64,000 bases of DNA. Source: JAJDAT01 sp964570665 (GTDB taxonomy: Bacteria > Nitrospinota > Nitrospinia > Nitrospinales > JAJDAT01). The DNA is taken from contig CAZMZH010000005.1 of assembly GCA_964570665.1 (NCBI GenBank), positions 124,001 to 188,000 on the forward strand, read 5' to 3'. The notes under the pieces were generated by a model. It was not told the origin of the DNA and made no database searches. It worked only from the letters and a program-made list of their open reading frames with translations. The position numbers and the translations under genes were made by a program. How positions within the stretch are numbered: the first letter of the stretch is position 1; the number at the start of each line of letters is the position of its first letter. This document shows, in pieces, positions 36,952 through 46,782 of this stretch.

Positions 36952-38277
36952 TTGAAACGTTTATTTATTATATATTTAGCCTTATTTTGCTACGCTTGCG
37001 ACGCTCCAGAGGCAAAGAACAAACCGCCCAACAATAAACGCGAGTTAGTTTTACCCGTTCAAGTCGGTAAAGCCGTTTTCCGTGAAGTTGTCGAGGAAGT
37101 GAGAAGTGTTGGCAATATCCAAGCAGAACAAAAAGTGATCGTTACATCTGAAGTTAGCGGCAAGCTGATAAGCATCCATTATTATGAAGGAAAACAAGTC
37201 AAAGCAGGTCAGAAACTTGCTATTATCGACCCTAGAGATTTTCGATTAGAAATCAAAAAATTAGAAGCCGATCTTGCCGCCGCCCATCAGGAATATGAAA
37301 AAGCAACTCGGGGGCTTCGCCCGGAAGAAAAAGAAAAACTCCGCGCTCTAACTCGCGCCGCTCAAAGCGCTTTGGATTTAGCAATCAAAGAACGAGCCAG
37401 AAGCCAACAATTGGTTGAAGAAAAAGTCGTTTCACAATCGATTCTCGATATAGCAAACGATCGCGTCCGCCAAGCCCAGGAAGTTCTTTCTTCAAACCAA
37501 GCTGCCTTAAATGCAGCCTTAAAATCAAGAGAAGAAGACATCGCCCAAAATGATTCCGATAGGGAAGCCGTGGCGCGACAACTTGAAAGGGCTAAATTGG
37601 CTCTTTCTAAAACTACATTACGCGCTCCTTTTGATGGCGTTATTTTATCAAAGAAAATGGAAAAGGGCGCCTATGCGAGTTCAGGTACTCCTATTTTGGA
37701 AATGATTGGCTCTTCTCAGTTGAAAGCCGTCATTGAGATTCCCCAAAGCTATCGAGAAAAACTTTCAAAACTAACAAGTATCGAATTTTCCGTTAAGGAT
37801 CTTGGGATTAATTTCATATTAAAAGAAGACGCATTAAAGGGAGTTCGAGTTATTCCAGATTCTAATATTTTTTCGGGTAACATCCCTGTTCAAATAAATT
37901 TACCAACTCCCGACCCTTCTTTATTTCCAGGAGTGACTCTTGAAGCCATATTGAAATTCGAAGCCCGAAAAAACGTTTTGCACGTTCCCTCGGTCGCATT
38001 AGTTATTACTGAAAATGGCTCCGTTGTTTATTCCGTTAAAGATCAAAAAGCAAACTTAATTCCAGTAAAAGCCCTTAAAGAAAAAAATGATTTTACGGAA
38101 ATTCAAGATTTTACAAACCAAATATCTGAAGAAACGCCCATAATTCTTAGAGGAGCCAGCGCAGTTTTCCCTGGAGTCAAAGTCATGCAAGTCAATGTGG
38201 CTTCAAAAACCGAAGCTCCAAAAAATACGGTTAAAAAACCAGATCAAGATAACGTAAAAGAAAAACCAAAAACATAA
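36952..38277 (+). CDS. RND efflux periplasmic adaptor (membrane fusion protein)
   Basis: A 441-residue adaptor that links an inner-membrane RND pump to an outer-membrane channel. An N-terminal signal (RLFIIYLALFCYAC) suggests lipid attachment at Cys16, although the lipobox has Cys at -3. A barrel-sandwich/lipoyl part (GKLISIHYYEGKQVKAGQKL), a long coiled-coil hairpin (about residues 100-210), the return strand TLRAPFDGVILSK and beta-barrel domains follow in order. The start is a TTG. Its stop codon overlaps the ATG of the pump gene by one base. Confidence 0.9.
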   Translation: MKRLFIIYLALFCYACDAPEAKNKPPNNKRELVLPVQVGKAVFREVVEEVRSVGNIQAEQKVIVTSEVSGKLISIHYYEGKQVKAGQKLAIIDPRDFRLEIKKLEADLAAAHQEYEKATRGLRPEEKEKLRALTRAAQSALDLAIKERARSQQLVEEKVVSQSILDIANDRVRQAQEVLSSNQAALNAALKSREEDIAQNDSDREAVARQLERAKLALSKTTLRAPFDGVILSKKMEKGAYASSGTPILEMIGSSQLKAVIEIPQSYREKLSKLTSIEFSVKDLGINFILKEDALKGVRVIPDSNIFSGNIPVQINLPTPDPSLFPGVTLEAILKFEARKNVLHVPSVALVITENGSVVYSVKDQKANLIPVKALKEKNDFTEIQDFTNQISEETPIILRGASAVFPGVKVMQVNVASKTEAPKNTVKKPDQDNVKEKPKT

Positions 38278-41200
38278 TGAAGCTAATCGACTATTCCATT
38301 CGCAATCCTCACCCCGTAACCGTAGTTATTATACTAGCGGGAGTATTAGGAGTTTTAAGCTTTAACTCATTGCCTCGCCAGTTAACTCCAACCGTTGAAA
38401 AACCTATCATTGAAGTCACAACTGAATACTTGGGATTGTCGCCAAACGAAGTGGAAAGATACATCACGAATAGGTTAGAAGAACAATTAAGCTCAGTGGA
38501 AGGCCTAAAAAAAATGACTTCGCGGAGCCAACACGGAAACAGCGCTGTTACCTTAGAATTCGAGTGGGGAACTGACAAAAAGATTGCAATGATAGACGTA
38601 AATAATAAGCTCCAACAAGTAAAAGATTTACCCCCGCAAGCGGACCGTCCATCATTAAAGTCAGTTTCAAGCGATAATTCTAATCCTATCATGTGGATAA
38701 TTTTTGAAAAACCCCATCCAGATATGCCTAATGTCGATCAAAACTATATGTTCAAAATAGGAGAAGACGTTGTTCTTCCTGTTTTAAGAAGAGTCATCGG
38801 CGTTGGAAATGTTTGGCATTTTGGAGGGGAAGAACGAGAAATGCGAGTAGAGTTCGATCCATACAATCTTGCAAGGTTACATCTCACCTACGATGAAGTA
38901 ATCGACAAATTATCCGACGAAAACATTAACACACGCGCTGGATTCCATGAAGAAAAGCAACGCGAATATACGGTTCGAAGTATGGGAGAATTTTTAAGCC
39001 CAGAAGATATTTTAAATACTGTTATTAAAAGGGACGGCGAAAAAACGATTACAGTTCGAGACTTTGCTGTTGTCAAAGACTCCTACAAAAGAACTGATTC
39101 ACTAGTTCGAATCAACGGCAATCTTTCTAACGCTTTCGGAATCATAAGAAAGGCTGGGGCTAATGTCGTCGAAACCTGCCGGGAAGCCGAAAAAGCCGTT
39201 AAACGCTTAAACAAAGAACTGGTTAATCGCGGCTTACCGATACGTCTTAAAGTTGTTTACCAAGACGTCGATTACATTGACGAAGCAATTCGATTAGTAA
39301 AATCAAATCTGGCGGTTGGTTCTTTTCTGGCGGTACTTGTATTGTTAGTTTTCTTAGGCTCTTTTCGCTCTTTAATCATTATTAGCGTTAGCATTCCTAT
39401 TAGCTTAATATCGGTCTTCATAATATTAAAACTTATGGGCAGAACCGTAAATATCATATCGCTAGCCGGAATGGCATTTGCGGTGGGAATGGTGGTTGAT
39501 AACTCTATAGTAGTTTTAGAAAATATTTATCGTCATCTGGCTATGAAAAAAACCGCCTTAAAAGCCGCTTATGATGGCGCCGTAGAAGTATGGGGAGCCG
39601 TCTTTGCCTCTACATTAACAACATTGGCAGTTTTTATCCCCATTGCTTTTATTCAAGAAGAAGCTGGCCAACTCTTTCGCGATATCTCGATTACAATTAG
39701 CGCAAGTATCGCTTTATCCCTATTAGTTTCCATAACGGCTATTCCCACTTTAGCGGCTCTTTTACTTCGCTCAAAAGAAAACGAATCTTTTTCAGATGGG
39801 TTTATTCATAAAACCTTATTAAGACCAGCAGTAACTTTGGGTCATAAGTCGGCCGAAAGCTATTATAAACTGATGACGTTTTTATTAGAAAAAAGTCCTA
39901 TAAAAGTCGCTGGAAAAATTTGCGTTGTGGCTGGAGTCGGAGGATTACTCGCGCTTAGTTTTAAAGTTTTACCAGAACAAGATTACCTTCCCTATGGAAA
40001 CAACAACATGGTTTTTATGTTTATTGAGCCTGTCGCTGGATCCCGAGTTGAGCAAAATATGGGTTATATAGGCGACTATGAAAAAGAAATGGTCGCTATG
40101 GACGATGTTGAAAATAACTTCTTAGTATTTTCAAATAGATTCAATGGCGGAGGAGCTATGATTCACCGTAACCTTGCTACCGGTCAACGAGGCGAGGTTA
40201 AAATGGCCGTTAAATCTAAAGAAATGGGAGGTCGAATATTTTCAATTCCAGGCTATAGTTTTGCATTTGCCGCTCAAAGACCCATATTCAGATCTGCCGA
40301 TAAAACTTTCCAAGTTGAGATAATGGGCCCGGATATTTTAAATCTCAAAAATACAGCTATGCAACTTATTGGGAAAATAATGGCGATACCGGGAATTCAT
40401 TCCGTGCGACCTGAATTCAAATTTGGCAACCCTGAACTACGTTTTATCCCAAAACGCGCAAACACCGCCCGCCTGGACATAGGAATGCCTGATTTAGGTC
40501 AGATTGTAGAATCGCTAAACGCTGGAACTTACCTTGGCGAGTTTAACGATCAAGGAGATTTAATCGATTTTAATTTTGTCCGAAAAAAAGAATTGCCATT
40601 AAATTTGAACGAATATCGCAACTTACCTATCTGGACGCAAAAAGGATTTACGACTCATTTAGGCCATCTAGCGGATATCTCTATCGACGTTGGCCCATCA
40701 GTTATCGATCATATAGAAAAGGATCGCGCCATCGTTCTAAAAGTTCAAGTGCGTAAAGACTATCCGATGAAAACCGCAATAGCTAATATTGAAAAAGAAG
40801 TTTTAGCTAAAGAACGAGCTTCTCTCAACGAAGACTATAATATTCGAAATGGAGGTTCAGCAGACGATTTAGGCTCTACCATTAAATCCCTATCAAATAC
40901 TTTCCTCTATGCAGTGGGCTTTATTTACCTGCTTTTAGTTGCCTTATTTAAGTCTTTCGGCAGACCAATCGTCGTCATGCTGACAGTTATCTTGGCGGTT
41001 TCAGGTTCTTTTTTTGGAATTGCGGGAAATAATTGGCTACAACAACAAAAAATTCTCGGTATCCTAAATGAATGGAAGGTTCCAAATGCAGAAAGCATGG
41101 CCAGCGGATGGAATTGGATCACATATGATATTTTGACTCAATTGGGCGTTATTATATTGGCTGGGATTGTGGTCAATAACGCTATTCTCATTGTTCATCA

Positions 41201-41519
41201 AACCTTGAATAATATAATAGAAGGAATGGAAGAACGTAAAGCCCTGCTTGAATCCTGTAGAACAAGGTTAAGACCTATCATGATGACAGTCATTTCCAGC
41301 GTATTTGGAATGATTCCATTAGCGTTTGGAGAGGGATCGGGAACGGAACTTTATCGTGGACTGGGAACCGCTCTTATTGGAGGACTAACTTTTTCAGCAA
41401 TTTTTACTTTATTCTTAGTTCCTGTACTCATGTCGTTGATGATGGACCTTGGCTTCGGAGCGAAGAAAGAAGACTTAGTAAAACAATCTCTAGCCATCGA
41501 CGAACCAATTAAAACTTAA
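38277..41519 (+). CDS. RND family efflux transporter permease (AcrB/MexB type)
   Basis: The 1080-residue protein has the 12-helix, two-periplasmic-loop layout of HAE-type RND pumps, driven by proton influx. The transmembrane 4 motif GMVVDNSIVVLENI provides the proton-relay aspartate with Asn following, as in many drug and metabolite pumps. TSRSQHGNSAVTLEF is part of the porter domain. It is coupled to the adaptor gene by a one-base overlap. No TolC-type outer-membrane gene is present in the window, so the channel must be encoded elsewhere. The substrate is unknown. Confidence 0.92.
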   Translation: MKLIDYSIRNPHPVTVVIILAGVLGVLSFNSLPRQLTPTVEKPIIEVTTEYLGLSPNEVERYITNRLEEQLSSVEGLKKMTSRSQHGNSAVTLEFEWGTDKKIAMIDVNNKLQQVKDLPPQADRPSLKSVSSDNSNPIMWIIFEKPHPDMPNVDQNYMFKIGEDVVLPVLRRVIGVGNVWHFGGEEREMRVEFDPYNLARLHLTYDEVIDKLSDENINTRAGFHEEKQREYTVRSMGEFLSPEDILNTVIKRDGEKTITVRDFAVVKDSYKRTDSLVRINGNLSNAFGIIRKAGANVVETCREAEKAVKRLNKELVNRGLPIRLKVVYQDVDYIDEAIRLVKSNLAVGSFLAVLVLLVFLGSFRSLIIISVSIPISLISVFIILKLMGRTVNIISLAGMAFAVGMVVDNSIVVLENIYRHLAMKKTALKAAYDGAVEVWGAVFASTLTTLAVFIPIAFIQEEAGQLFRDISITISASIALSLLVSITAIPTLAALLLRSKENESFSDGFIHKTLLRPAVTLGHKSAESYYKLMTFLLEKSPIKVAGKICVVAGVGGLLALSFKVLPEQDYLPYGNNNMVFMFIEPVAGSRVEQNMGYIGDYEKEMVAMDDVENNFLVFSNRFNGGGAMIHRNLATGQRGEVKMAVKSKEMGGRIFSIPGYSFAFAAQRPIFRSADKTFQVEIMGPDILNLKNTAMQLIGKIMAIPGIHSVRPEFKFGNPELRFIPKRANTARLDIGMPDLGQIVESLNAGTYLGEFNDQGDLIDFNFVRKKELPLNLNEYRNLPIWTQKGFTTHLGHLADISIDVGPSVIDHIEKDRAIVLKVQVRKDYPMKTAIANIEKEVLAKERASLNEDYNIRNGGSADDLGSTIKSLSNTFLYAVGFIYLLLVALFKSFGRPIVVMLTVILAVSGSFFGIAGNNWLQQQKILGILNEWKVPNAESMASGWNWITYDILTQLGVIILAGIVVNNAILIVHQTLNNIIEGMEERKALLESCRTRLRPIMMTVISSVFGMIPLAFGEGSGTELYRGLGTALIGGLTFSAIFTLFLVPVLMSLMMDLGFGAKKEDLVKQSLAIDEPIKT

Positions 41520-41538
41520 AAAAAGTCCTTCCAACTTT

Positions 41539-41814
41539 CTAACTCAAACCAGTTGTACTTATAAGTTCTAACTTTTCTGTACGGCTCATCTTTTTTATTG
41601 CCGCTTCGCGAGCCGAGGCCTCGCTTCTATTAGGATGAATTTCTTGAAACAAAATTTCCTTAGGAGCGGAAATAGAAAAAAACTTTGCTCCTCGTTTTTT
41701 TTCTAAATGTTCTTGAAAACGCCTATCTAGGTCGGTTGTTATTCCCGTATATAACTTGCCAGATTCCGTCTCGACAATATAAACAATCCAACGGTCTTTT
41801 GTAGACATGGACAT
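41539..41814 (-). CDS. GIY-YIG domain protein (UPF0213-like)
   Basis: A 91-residue stand-alone GIY-YIG domain. The two motif halves are seen as YIVETESGKLYTGITTDLDRR (Tyr, Tyr-Thr-Gly and the following arginine), with the EAAIKKM helix carrying the catalytic glutamate near the C-terminus. Family members such as YhbQ have endonuclease activity but unclear cellular roles. The gene is convergent with the RND pump gene with a gap of only 19 bp. Confidence 0.85.
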   Translation of the reverse strand: MSMSTKDRWIVYIVETESGKLYTGITTDLDRRFQEHLEKKRGAKFFSISAPKEILFQEIHPNRSEASAREAAIKKMSRTEKLELISTTGLS

Positions 41815-41840
41815 TTAGAATTAAAAAGGAAGGTAGGAAA

Positions 41841-41869
41841 ATGCCAGTGGTTTTTTAAACCACTGGCAT
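41841..41869 (-). terminator. terminator of the chemoreceptor gene
   Basis: A perfect 13-bp stem (ATGCCAGTGGTTT and complement) with a 3-nt loop, 8 bp after the chemoreceptor stop codon and followed on the minus strand by TTTTCC. Confidence 0.75.
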
Positions 41870-41876
41870 AATAAAT

Positions 41877-44363
41877 CTACGCTGCATTAATACTTGTAAC
41901 CAAACGTTGGAGTTCACTTGCCATTTCCGCTAATTCCCCAGCGGCGGCTTGGGTATCGGCAGCCCCTTGGTTTGTGGTTTGAGCGGCTTGCGCAACGCCA
42001 TTGATATTATTGTTGATTTCTTCGGTTCCTCTTGCGGCTTCAGAAACTGTACGTCCCATCTCCGAAGTAGTCGCAGTTTGTTCCTCAACGGCAGTGGCTA
42101 TAGTGCTTGAAATATCGTTAATTTTATTTATAACATTAGTCACCTCGGTTATAGCTTCAACCGCTTTTTCGGTGTCCGATTGGATTGCATCGATACGTTG
42201 ACCGATATCTCCCGTAGCTTTTGAGGTTTCCTTAGCTAATTCTTTAACTTCATTAGCAACCACGGCGAATCCTTTTCCCGCTTCTCCCGCTCTAGCGGCT
42301 TCAATCGTAGCATTCAACGCCAACAAGTTAGTTTGCTCCGCAATCGAATTAATAACCTTAATTACTTGCCCAATTTCTGTGCTACTTTCTCCTAGTTTGC
42401 CAATTGTGGTATTAGTCGATTCCACAATGGATACGGCATCATGAGCTACCCTGGCGGCTTCAGAAGAGTTTTGAGCGATTTCCCTAATACTCGAATTCAT
42501 CTCTTCCACAGACAAAGCGACTAACTCGACGTTTTTACTGACTTCTTTAGAAACGTCTGAAACAACGGATGATTGCGCCGACGTTTCTTGCGCATTAGCG
42601 CTCATCTGGGTACTAACTTCGGATAATTTACCAGACGAACCTGATAAAGCTTTTGCATTATCCTCAATACCAAGAAGGCTTTCGCGCAATTTTTCAGCCT
42701 GCTCCTTCTCTTGCTCATGCATTTTTGCGGTCTCTTCTGCCGCTACTTCTGCAGCTTCGTTAGCTCTTTGTTTTTCAACCGCTTGAGCTAACATATTATC
42801 AACCGACTTTGCAAAATCTCCCTGCAATTTAGGCGAACGACCCTGAGATTGACCGCTCATAATTTCTTCTGAATTTTGGATAAAAGTCTGAAGTCCATCC
42901 GACATATTATTGAAATTTCTGGCAAGCTCTCCTAATTCGTCATCACTATCAATAGAAAGCTTTTCTGTTTTTAATTCTCCCTTTGCTATGTTTTGAGTTG
43001 CTCCTACCATTTTTAAAATGGGCGCAGCCGCTTTCTTAGCGATAATAAAACCAGCCCAGAAAATTGCAATTGCGATAAAAAGTCCGGTGAGTAGATTCCA
43101 GTTTCGAATGCTGGCTTGAACAGCAAAAGCTTCTTCTTCGGCAATCTCCACTAAAATTGCCCAGCGCAGTCCCAATATATCGACTGGAGAATAAGCGCTT
43201 AAAACTGGAATATTTCGATAATTATCAAAAATTTGAAAACCAGCCGTACCTCCAAGCGCTTCTTGAACGCCTTTTGAATCCACTCGCATAAGACCAATAC
43301 TAGTGCCAAATGCCTTTTGATCTTCAATCAACTTATTATCGACTTCAGACTCTTCAAGAGATTGAAAATATTTTTTATCGTCCTCAATTAGAAATCGAGA
43401 ATTATTTCTCATCATTTTATCAGGCCCAATAATGTATGCCTCGCCGGTTTCACCCAATCCAATTTTCTTCCAAGATTTATTACTGGACATAACTTCGTCA
43501 ATTTTGTCGATCGGCATTTGAAAAATCAAAACTCCAACCTTTTTATTTCCATCAAAAATTGGAGACGCAATAAAAGATGCGGGTGCATTGTAGGAAGGTT
43601 CATAAGGGGCAAAATCATCTAAAATAAAAGATTCGGTTTTACTCAAATTCATGGCCTGTTTGAAAACGCGACCAATCCCAGTATTGGTATAGGGACCTGA
43701 CAGTAAACTAGTGGCGTAGTCAACTTCTTTAAATACAGAATAAATGATATGACCCGTATCAGGCTCAACTAAAAAGATATCGTAATAACCAAATTTTTCT
43801 AAAAAGCTTTTAATGGCAGGATGATATTTTTTGTGAACTTCGCTATATTTACTCCCATCGTTGGAAACCATCAAATTATGCTTTTCCCCAATGGGTTCAG
43901 AGTTTTCAGAAATATAGAGCGCCTGTAAGATTTGGGAAAATCCTTTGCTCGGAAACCACCTAGAATCTGAATTCCCTGGAGCCCCGGGAGTATTCTCAAA
44001 TTGATATGTATAACGACCTTTTAAATTCGAAATCTTGCTAGAATTTAGATAACCTGGAAGATCTTCTGCAATTGAAAAAAAAGCTGGATTAAATTCCTGA
44101 ATTGCTTCGATGATCATCCTGCTTTCGGACAAGGTAAGCACTTGATCTCTAATTTGCTGGAAGTAACGTTCGATCTGATATTTTTTATCTTCCTTTAAGG
44201 CCGTTAAACGATTCTCATTTAATTTCAAAATCTCTCTTTTCATTGTTGTCATCGACAAAACAAAGAAAATTAAAAAAGGAATCAAACCAGTCAAAGCCAT
44301 TAACATAATGACTTTTTTCTTTATGTTCCATTTTCCTGGGGTATTTGAGCTGTATTGAGACAT
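41877..44363 (-). CDS. methyl-accepting chemotaxis protein with periplasmic Cache-type domain
   Basis: An 828-residue receptor. A first transmembrane segment (about residues 18-38) is followed by a large periplasmic sensor of about 360 residues with dCache features (DIFLVEPDTGHIIYSVFKE, GPYTNTGIG, GVLIFQMPIDKIDEVM). Then come a second membrane segment (about 415-440), a HAMP domain and a long cytoplasmic signalling hairpin with the tip LLALNATIEAARAGEAGKGF. The C-terminus lacks an NWETF-type CheR-binding pentapeptide. The ligand is unknown. No other chemotaxis genes are in the window. It ends at a clear terminator. Confidence 0.93.
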   Translation of the reverse strand: MSQYSSNTPGKWNIKKKVIMLMALTGLIPFLIFFVLSMTTMKREILKLNENRLTALKEDKKYQIERYFQQIRDQVLTLSESRMIIEAIQEFNPAFFSIAEDLPGYLNSSKISNLKGRYTYQFENTPGAPGNSDSRWFPSKGFSQILQALYISENSEPIGEKHNLMVSNDGSKYSEVHKKYHPAIKSFLEKFGYYDIFLVEPDTGHIIYSVFKEVDYATSLLSGPYTNTGIGRVFKQAMNLSKTESFILDDFAPYEPSYNAPASFIASPIFDGNKKVGVLIFQMPIDKIDEVMSSNKSWKKIGLGETGEAYIIGPDKMMRNNSRFLIEDDKKYFQSLEESEVDNKLIEDQKAFGTSIGLMRVDSKGVQEALGGTAGFQIFDNYRNIPVLSAYSPVDILGLRWAILVEIAEEEAFAVQASIRNWNLLTGLFIAIAIFWAGFIIAKKAAAPILKMVGATQNIAKGELKTEKLSIDSDDELGELARNFNNMSDGLQTFIQNSEEIMSGQSQGRSPKLQGDFAKSVDNMLAQAVEKQRANEAAEVAAEETAKMHEQEKEQAEKLRESLLGIEDNAKALSGSSGKLSEVSTQMSANAQETSAQSSVVSDVSKEVSKNVELVALSVEEMNSSIREIAQNSSEAARVAHDAVSIVESTNTTIGKLGESSTEIGQVIKVINSIAEQTNLLALNATIEAARAGEAGKGFAVVANEVKELAKETSKATGDIGQRIDAIQSDTEKAVEAITEVTNVINKINDISSTIATAVEEQTATTSEMGRTVSEAARGTEEINNNINGVAQAAQTTNQGAADTQAAAGELAEMASELQRLVTSINAA

Positions 44364-44771
44364 CTTAATATCACTCCTTACGAGCCGAATTTATTTGCCA
44401 AAATTAATAAAATTAATAAAATTAATATTATAGGGCACGATAATAATTAACTCGATTGGCTTCAAAGGAAAAATTATTTCAGAGAAAGTTTCCATTTATC
44501 CAAATATCTATATCGAATTAACTTAAAAAATATCCTTGATACGAAATTATAAAAATATCGATAACTTTCGATTGTACCACATCTATTTTCCATCTCTTGT
44601 TACAGCTACGTAAACTTTTTCGCTTTACCGTAATAAAATTAAGACAAAAGCACCCATAAAAATTACATATAGTTTCGATGTTTATATGATAACACGCTAA
44701 TCGCGTTTAATATACAAAAAATTTAAAATTTTTCGGAATTCCGCTTAAAAGTTTTATCACAATTAGTTCGT
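44364..44771. other. 408-bp region with a short tandem repeat
   Basis: Three direct copies of AAATTAATA (44401-44427) lie just upstream of the chemoreceptor gene. They may be an UP-like or curved-DNA element. The rest is AT-rich with no gene or clear terminator. Confidence 0.5.
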
Positions 44772-45170
44772 TTAAGAAAATTTTTCTTGTACCTCAAAGT
44801 CATCTCTCTCAAGCAACCAAACTCCCTCTGTTTGTTTGACCCATCTCTCCATGGTAATAATTCCACGACCAACATTCATTGACCAATCTGCCGAAAGTAA
44901 AACCGCTTTATTATCGATAATTTCTAAATTTACATTTTTATAAACAAGATCACTCGCTCCCGATTCAATAAAAGGACGCCAAAACGCCTCAATTTCTTTT
45001 AGTCCGGTGAAAACACCCATAGGTTTTGCATTCATAACAGCGTCTTCTTTATACCCCGCCACACACGCGTCCACATCTCCCGAGTTAAAACTGGCAATCC
45101 ACTGCTGGCTCCGCTTTGCAACCTCATCTATTATTATTTTTTCTTCATCTTTTTCATAATTTGTTGACAT
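44772..45170 (-). CDS. SnoaL/NTF2-like protein (DUF4440-type)
   Basis: A 132-residue cone-shaped alpha+beta-barrel protein. WIASFNSGDVDACVAGYKEDAVM is the typical N-terminal helix pair, followed by GVFTGLKEIEAFWRPF and strands ending WVKQTEGVWLLERDDFE. The fold supports a small hydrolase, isomerase or binding role. No substrate can be assigned. Several active polar residues line up (D, E, W), but the family varies widely. It has no signal peptide and stands alone, divergent from the PhnE-like gene. Confidence 0.8.
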   Translation of the reverse strand: MSTNYEKDEEKIIIDEVAKRSQQWIASFNSGDVDACVAGYKEDAVMNAKPMGVFTGLKEIEAFWRPFIESGASDLVYKNVNLEIIDNKAVLLSADWSMNVGRGIITMERWVKQTEGVWLLERDDFEVQEKFS

Positions 45171-45417
45171 TCTCTGACCTTATTTAAATATAAAATTAAT
45201 GACTAGTTAATTTGGAACTTTATTATCTACTATAAAGCAAAGATTTCAGTTCGAATTCTTTAACCCTACTTCCCCTAATTGCTCTTAACTAGCAGTGAAT
45301 CATGTTAATTTATAGAAGCTCGGCGAGAATACTCAAAAAATTGTAGTTTTTAATAGCAAATTAATTATAAAGCTGAGTTTAAAAATCATATATGTTCAAG
45401 GTGTACCCATTAACTTA

Positions 45418-46584
45418 ATGAATAACAGCGTGAATAAAAATAAAATTCCACCGCCACCCAATAGCCTGCAAACACGCTCAAAGTATCTTCTAACTGTATT
45501 AATATTTTCCATGTTATTTTCTTATGGTTGGAAAATAACTGAAATTGATTTACGAGAAATGATTCGCGACGCTCATCTCGTCAAACCTCTCATTTCGGCG
45601 CTCTTACAGCCGGATATAATTACTTCTAATAAAGAATCGCAAGTTGTCGAGACTATTTTTTACCTTAACGAAATTCCATTGACCAAACCCAAGGCTCCCC
45701 TTGAGAACGAACCACAAATCGTTTCATCTGCAATTACAGGAAGTCATGACGATCCAATAACGGTTGATGGAAAAAACTTAAAACCCAATGTCCACGGCCA
45801 ACTGTATTGGGTAAACTCCATAGAGCAAGAATTTCCTCTTGAAGGATTTACTTCTGACGCGAGAGGATCTTTCCATTCCAATATACGGGTTCCAGAAATG
45901 GCGCGCGGCGATATACAACATATTAAGGCAAAATTAACTTGGGAAACAGGAGGTTGGCATTTCAGTAAAACGTCCAAACTTGTTTGGGAAAAAATGATTG
46001 AAACCATATTCCTAGGATTTATGGCAACCGTTTTTGGGGTTTTATTTGCGCTTCCTTTAGGGTTTCTTGGAGCGCGTAATGTAACGGGTAATACTGCCGG
46101 TGGTTGGAGCGTTTACATATTCGTTCGGGGATTTTTTAATATCTTGCGCTCTATAGAACCCTTGGTACTGGCTATTTTATTCGCAGTTTGGGTAGGTATC
46201 GGACCTTTTGCGGGCGTCCTAGCTTTGGGTTTTCATTCTATTGCGGCATTAGGAAAATTATTTTCGGAACAAATTGAATCCGTCGACAAGGGACCGATAG
46301 AGGCTATAACTTCCGTCGGGGCAACTCCTCTCCAAGTAATCGTTTATGCAATCATTCCACAGGCTATTCCCCAGATATTAGCTTACACTTTTTACCGTTG
46401 GGATATTAATATTCGGATGTCTACTATCATTGGGTTTGTGGGCGGAGGCGGAATAGGCTTTTTGCTACAGCAATGGATTAATTTACTGCAATACCGACAA
46501 GCGGGAACCGCTTTACTCGCCATTGCCATCGCTGTAATTACTCTAGACGCTCTCAGCGCGAAAATCCGTTCCAAAGTTTTGTAA
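45418..46584 (+). CDS. PhnE-like phosphonate ABC transporter permease with periplasmic insertion
   Basis: This 388-residue membrane protein has a C-terminal PhnE/BPD-type permease domain: LGFMATVFGVLFALPLGFLGARNV, ILRSIEPLVLAILFAVWVG and the EAA-type loop IEAITSVGATPLQV. The N-terminal 190 residues hold one membrane segment and a periplasmic-looking domain of about 130 residues (ITVDGKNLKPNVHG, an Ig-like beta pattern), which is not in standard PhnE proteins. No phnC or phnD gene is in the window, so the ATPase and binding protein must lie elsewhere or be different. Phosphonate, phosphite or another oxyanion are possible substrates. Confidence 0.85.
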   Translation: MNNSVNKNKIPPPPNSLQTRSKYLLTVLIFSMLFSYGWKITEIDLREMIRDAHLVKPLISALLQPDIITSNKESQVVETIFYLNEIPLTKPKAPLENEPQIVSSAITGSHDDPITVDGKNLKPNVHGQLYWVNSIEQEFPLEGFTSDARGSFHSNIRVPEMARGDIQHIKAKLTWETGGWHFSKTSKLVWEKMIETIFLGFMATVFGVLFALPLGFLGARNVTGNTAGGWSVYIFVRGFFNILRSIEPLVLAILFAVWVGIGPFAGVLALGFHSIAALGKLFSEQIESVDKGPIEAITSVGATPLQVIVYAIIPQAIPQILAYTFYRWDINIRMSTIIGFVGGGGIGFLLQQWINLLQYRQAGTALLAIAIAVITLDALSAKIRSKVL

Positions 46585-46782
46585 ATTTCTCAAAACGTAC
46601 TTTTTAATACCCGAAAATATGAATCCTATTAGTGGAATTATGCTATCGTGTTTTAAGAAATTCACCGCTAAATCCTTCCCATTAGATTTTAAATTACCTT
46701 TCAAATCAAAAAAATCATCAATGGATAGATGGTAAGTCGGAAAGAGAGGTGAAAAAATTAAATTGCCTAATTTTAGAATTCC

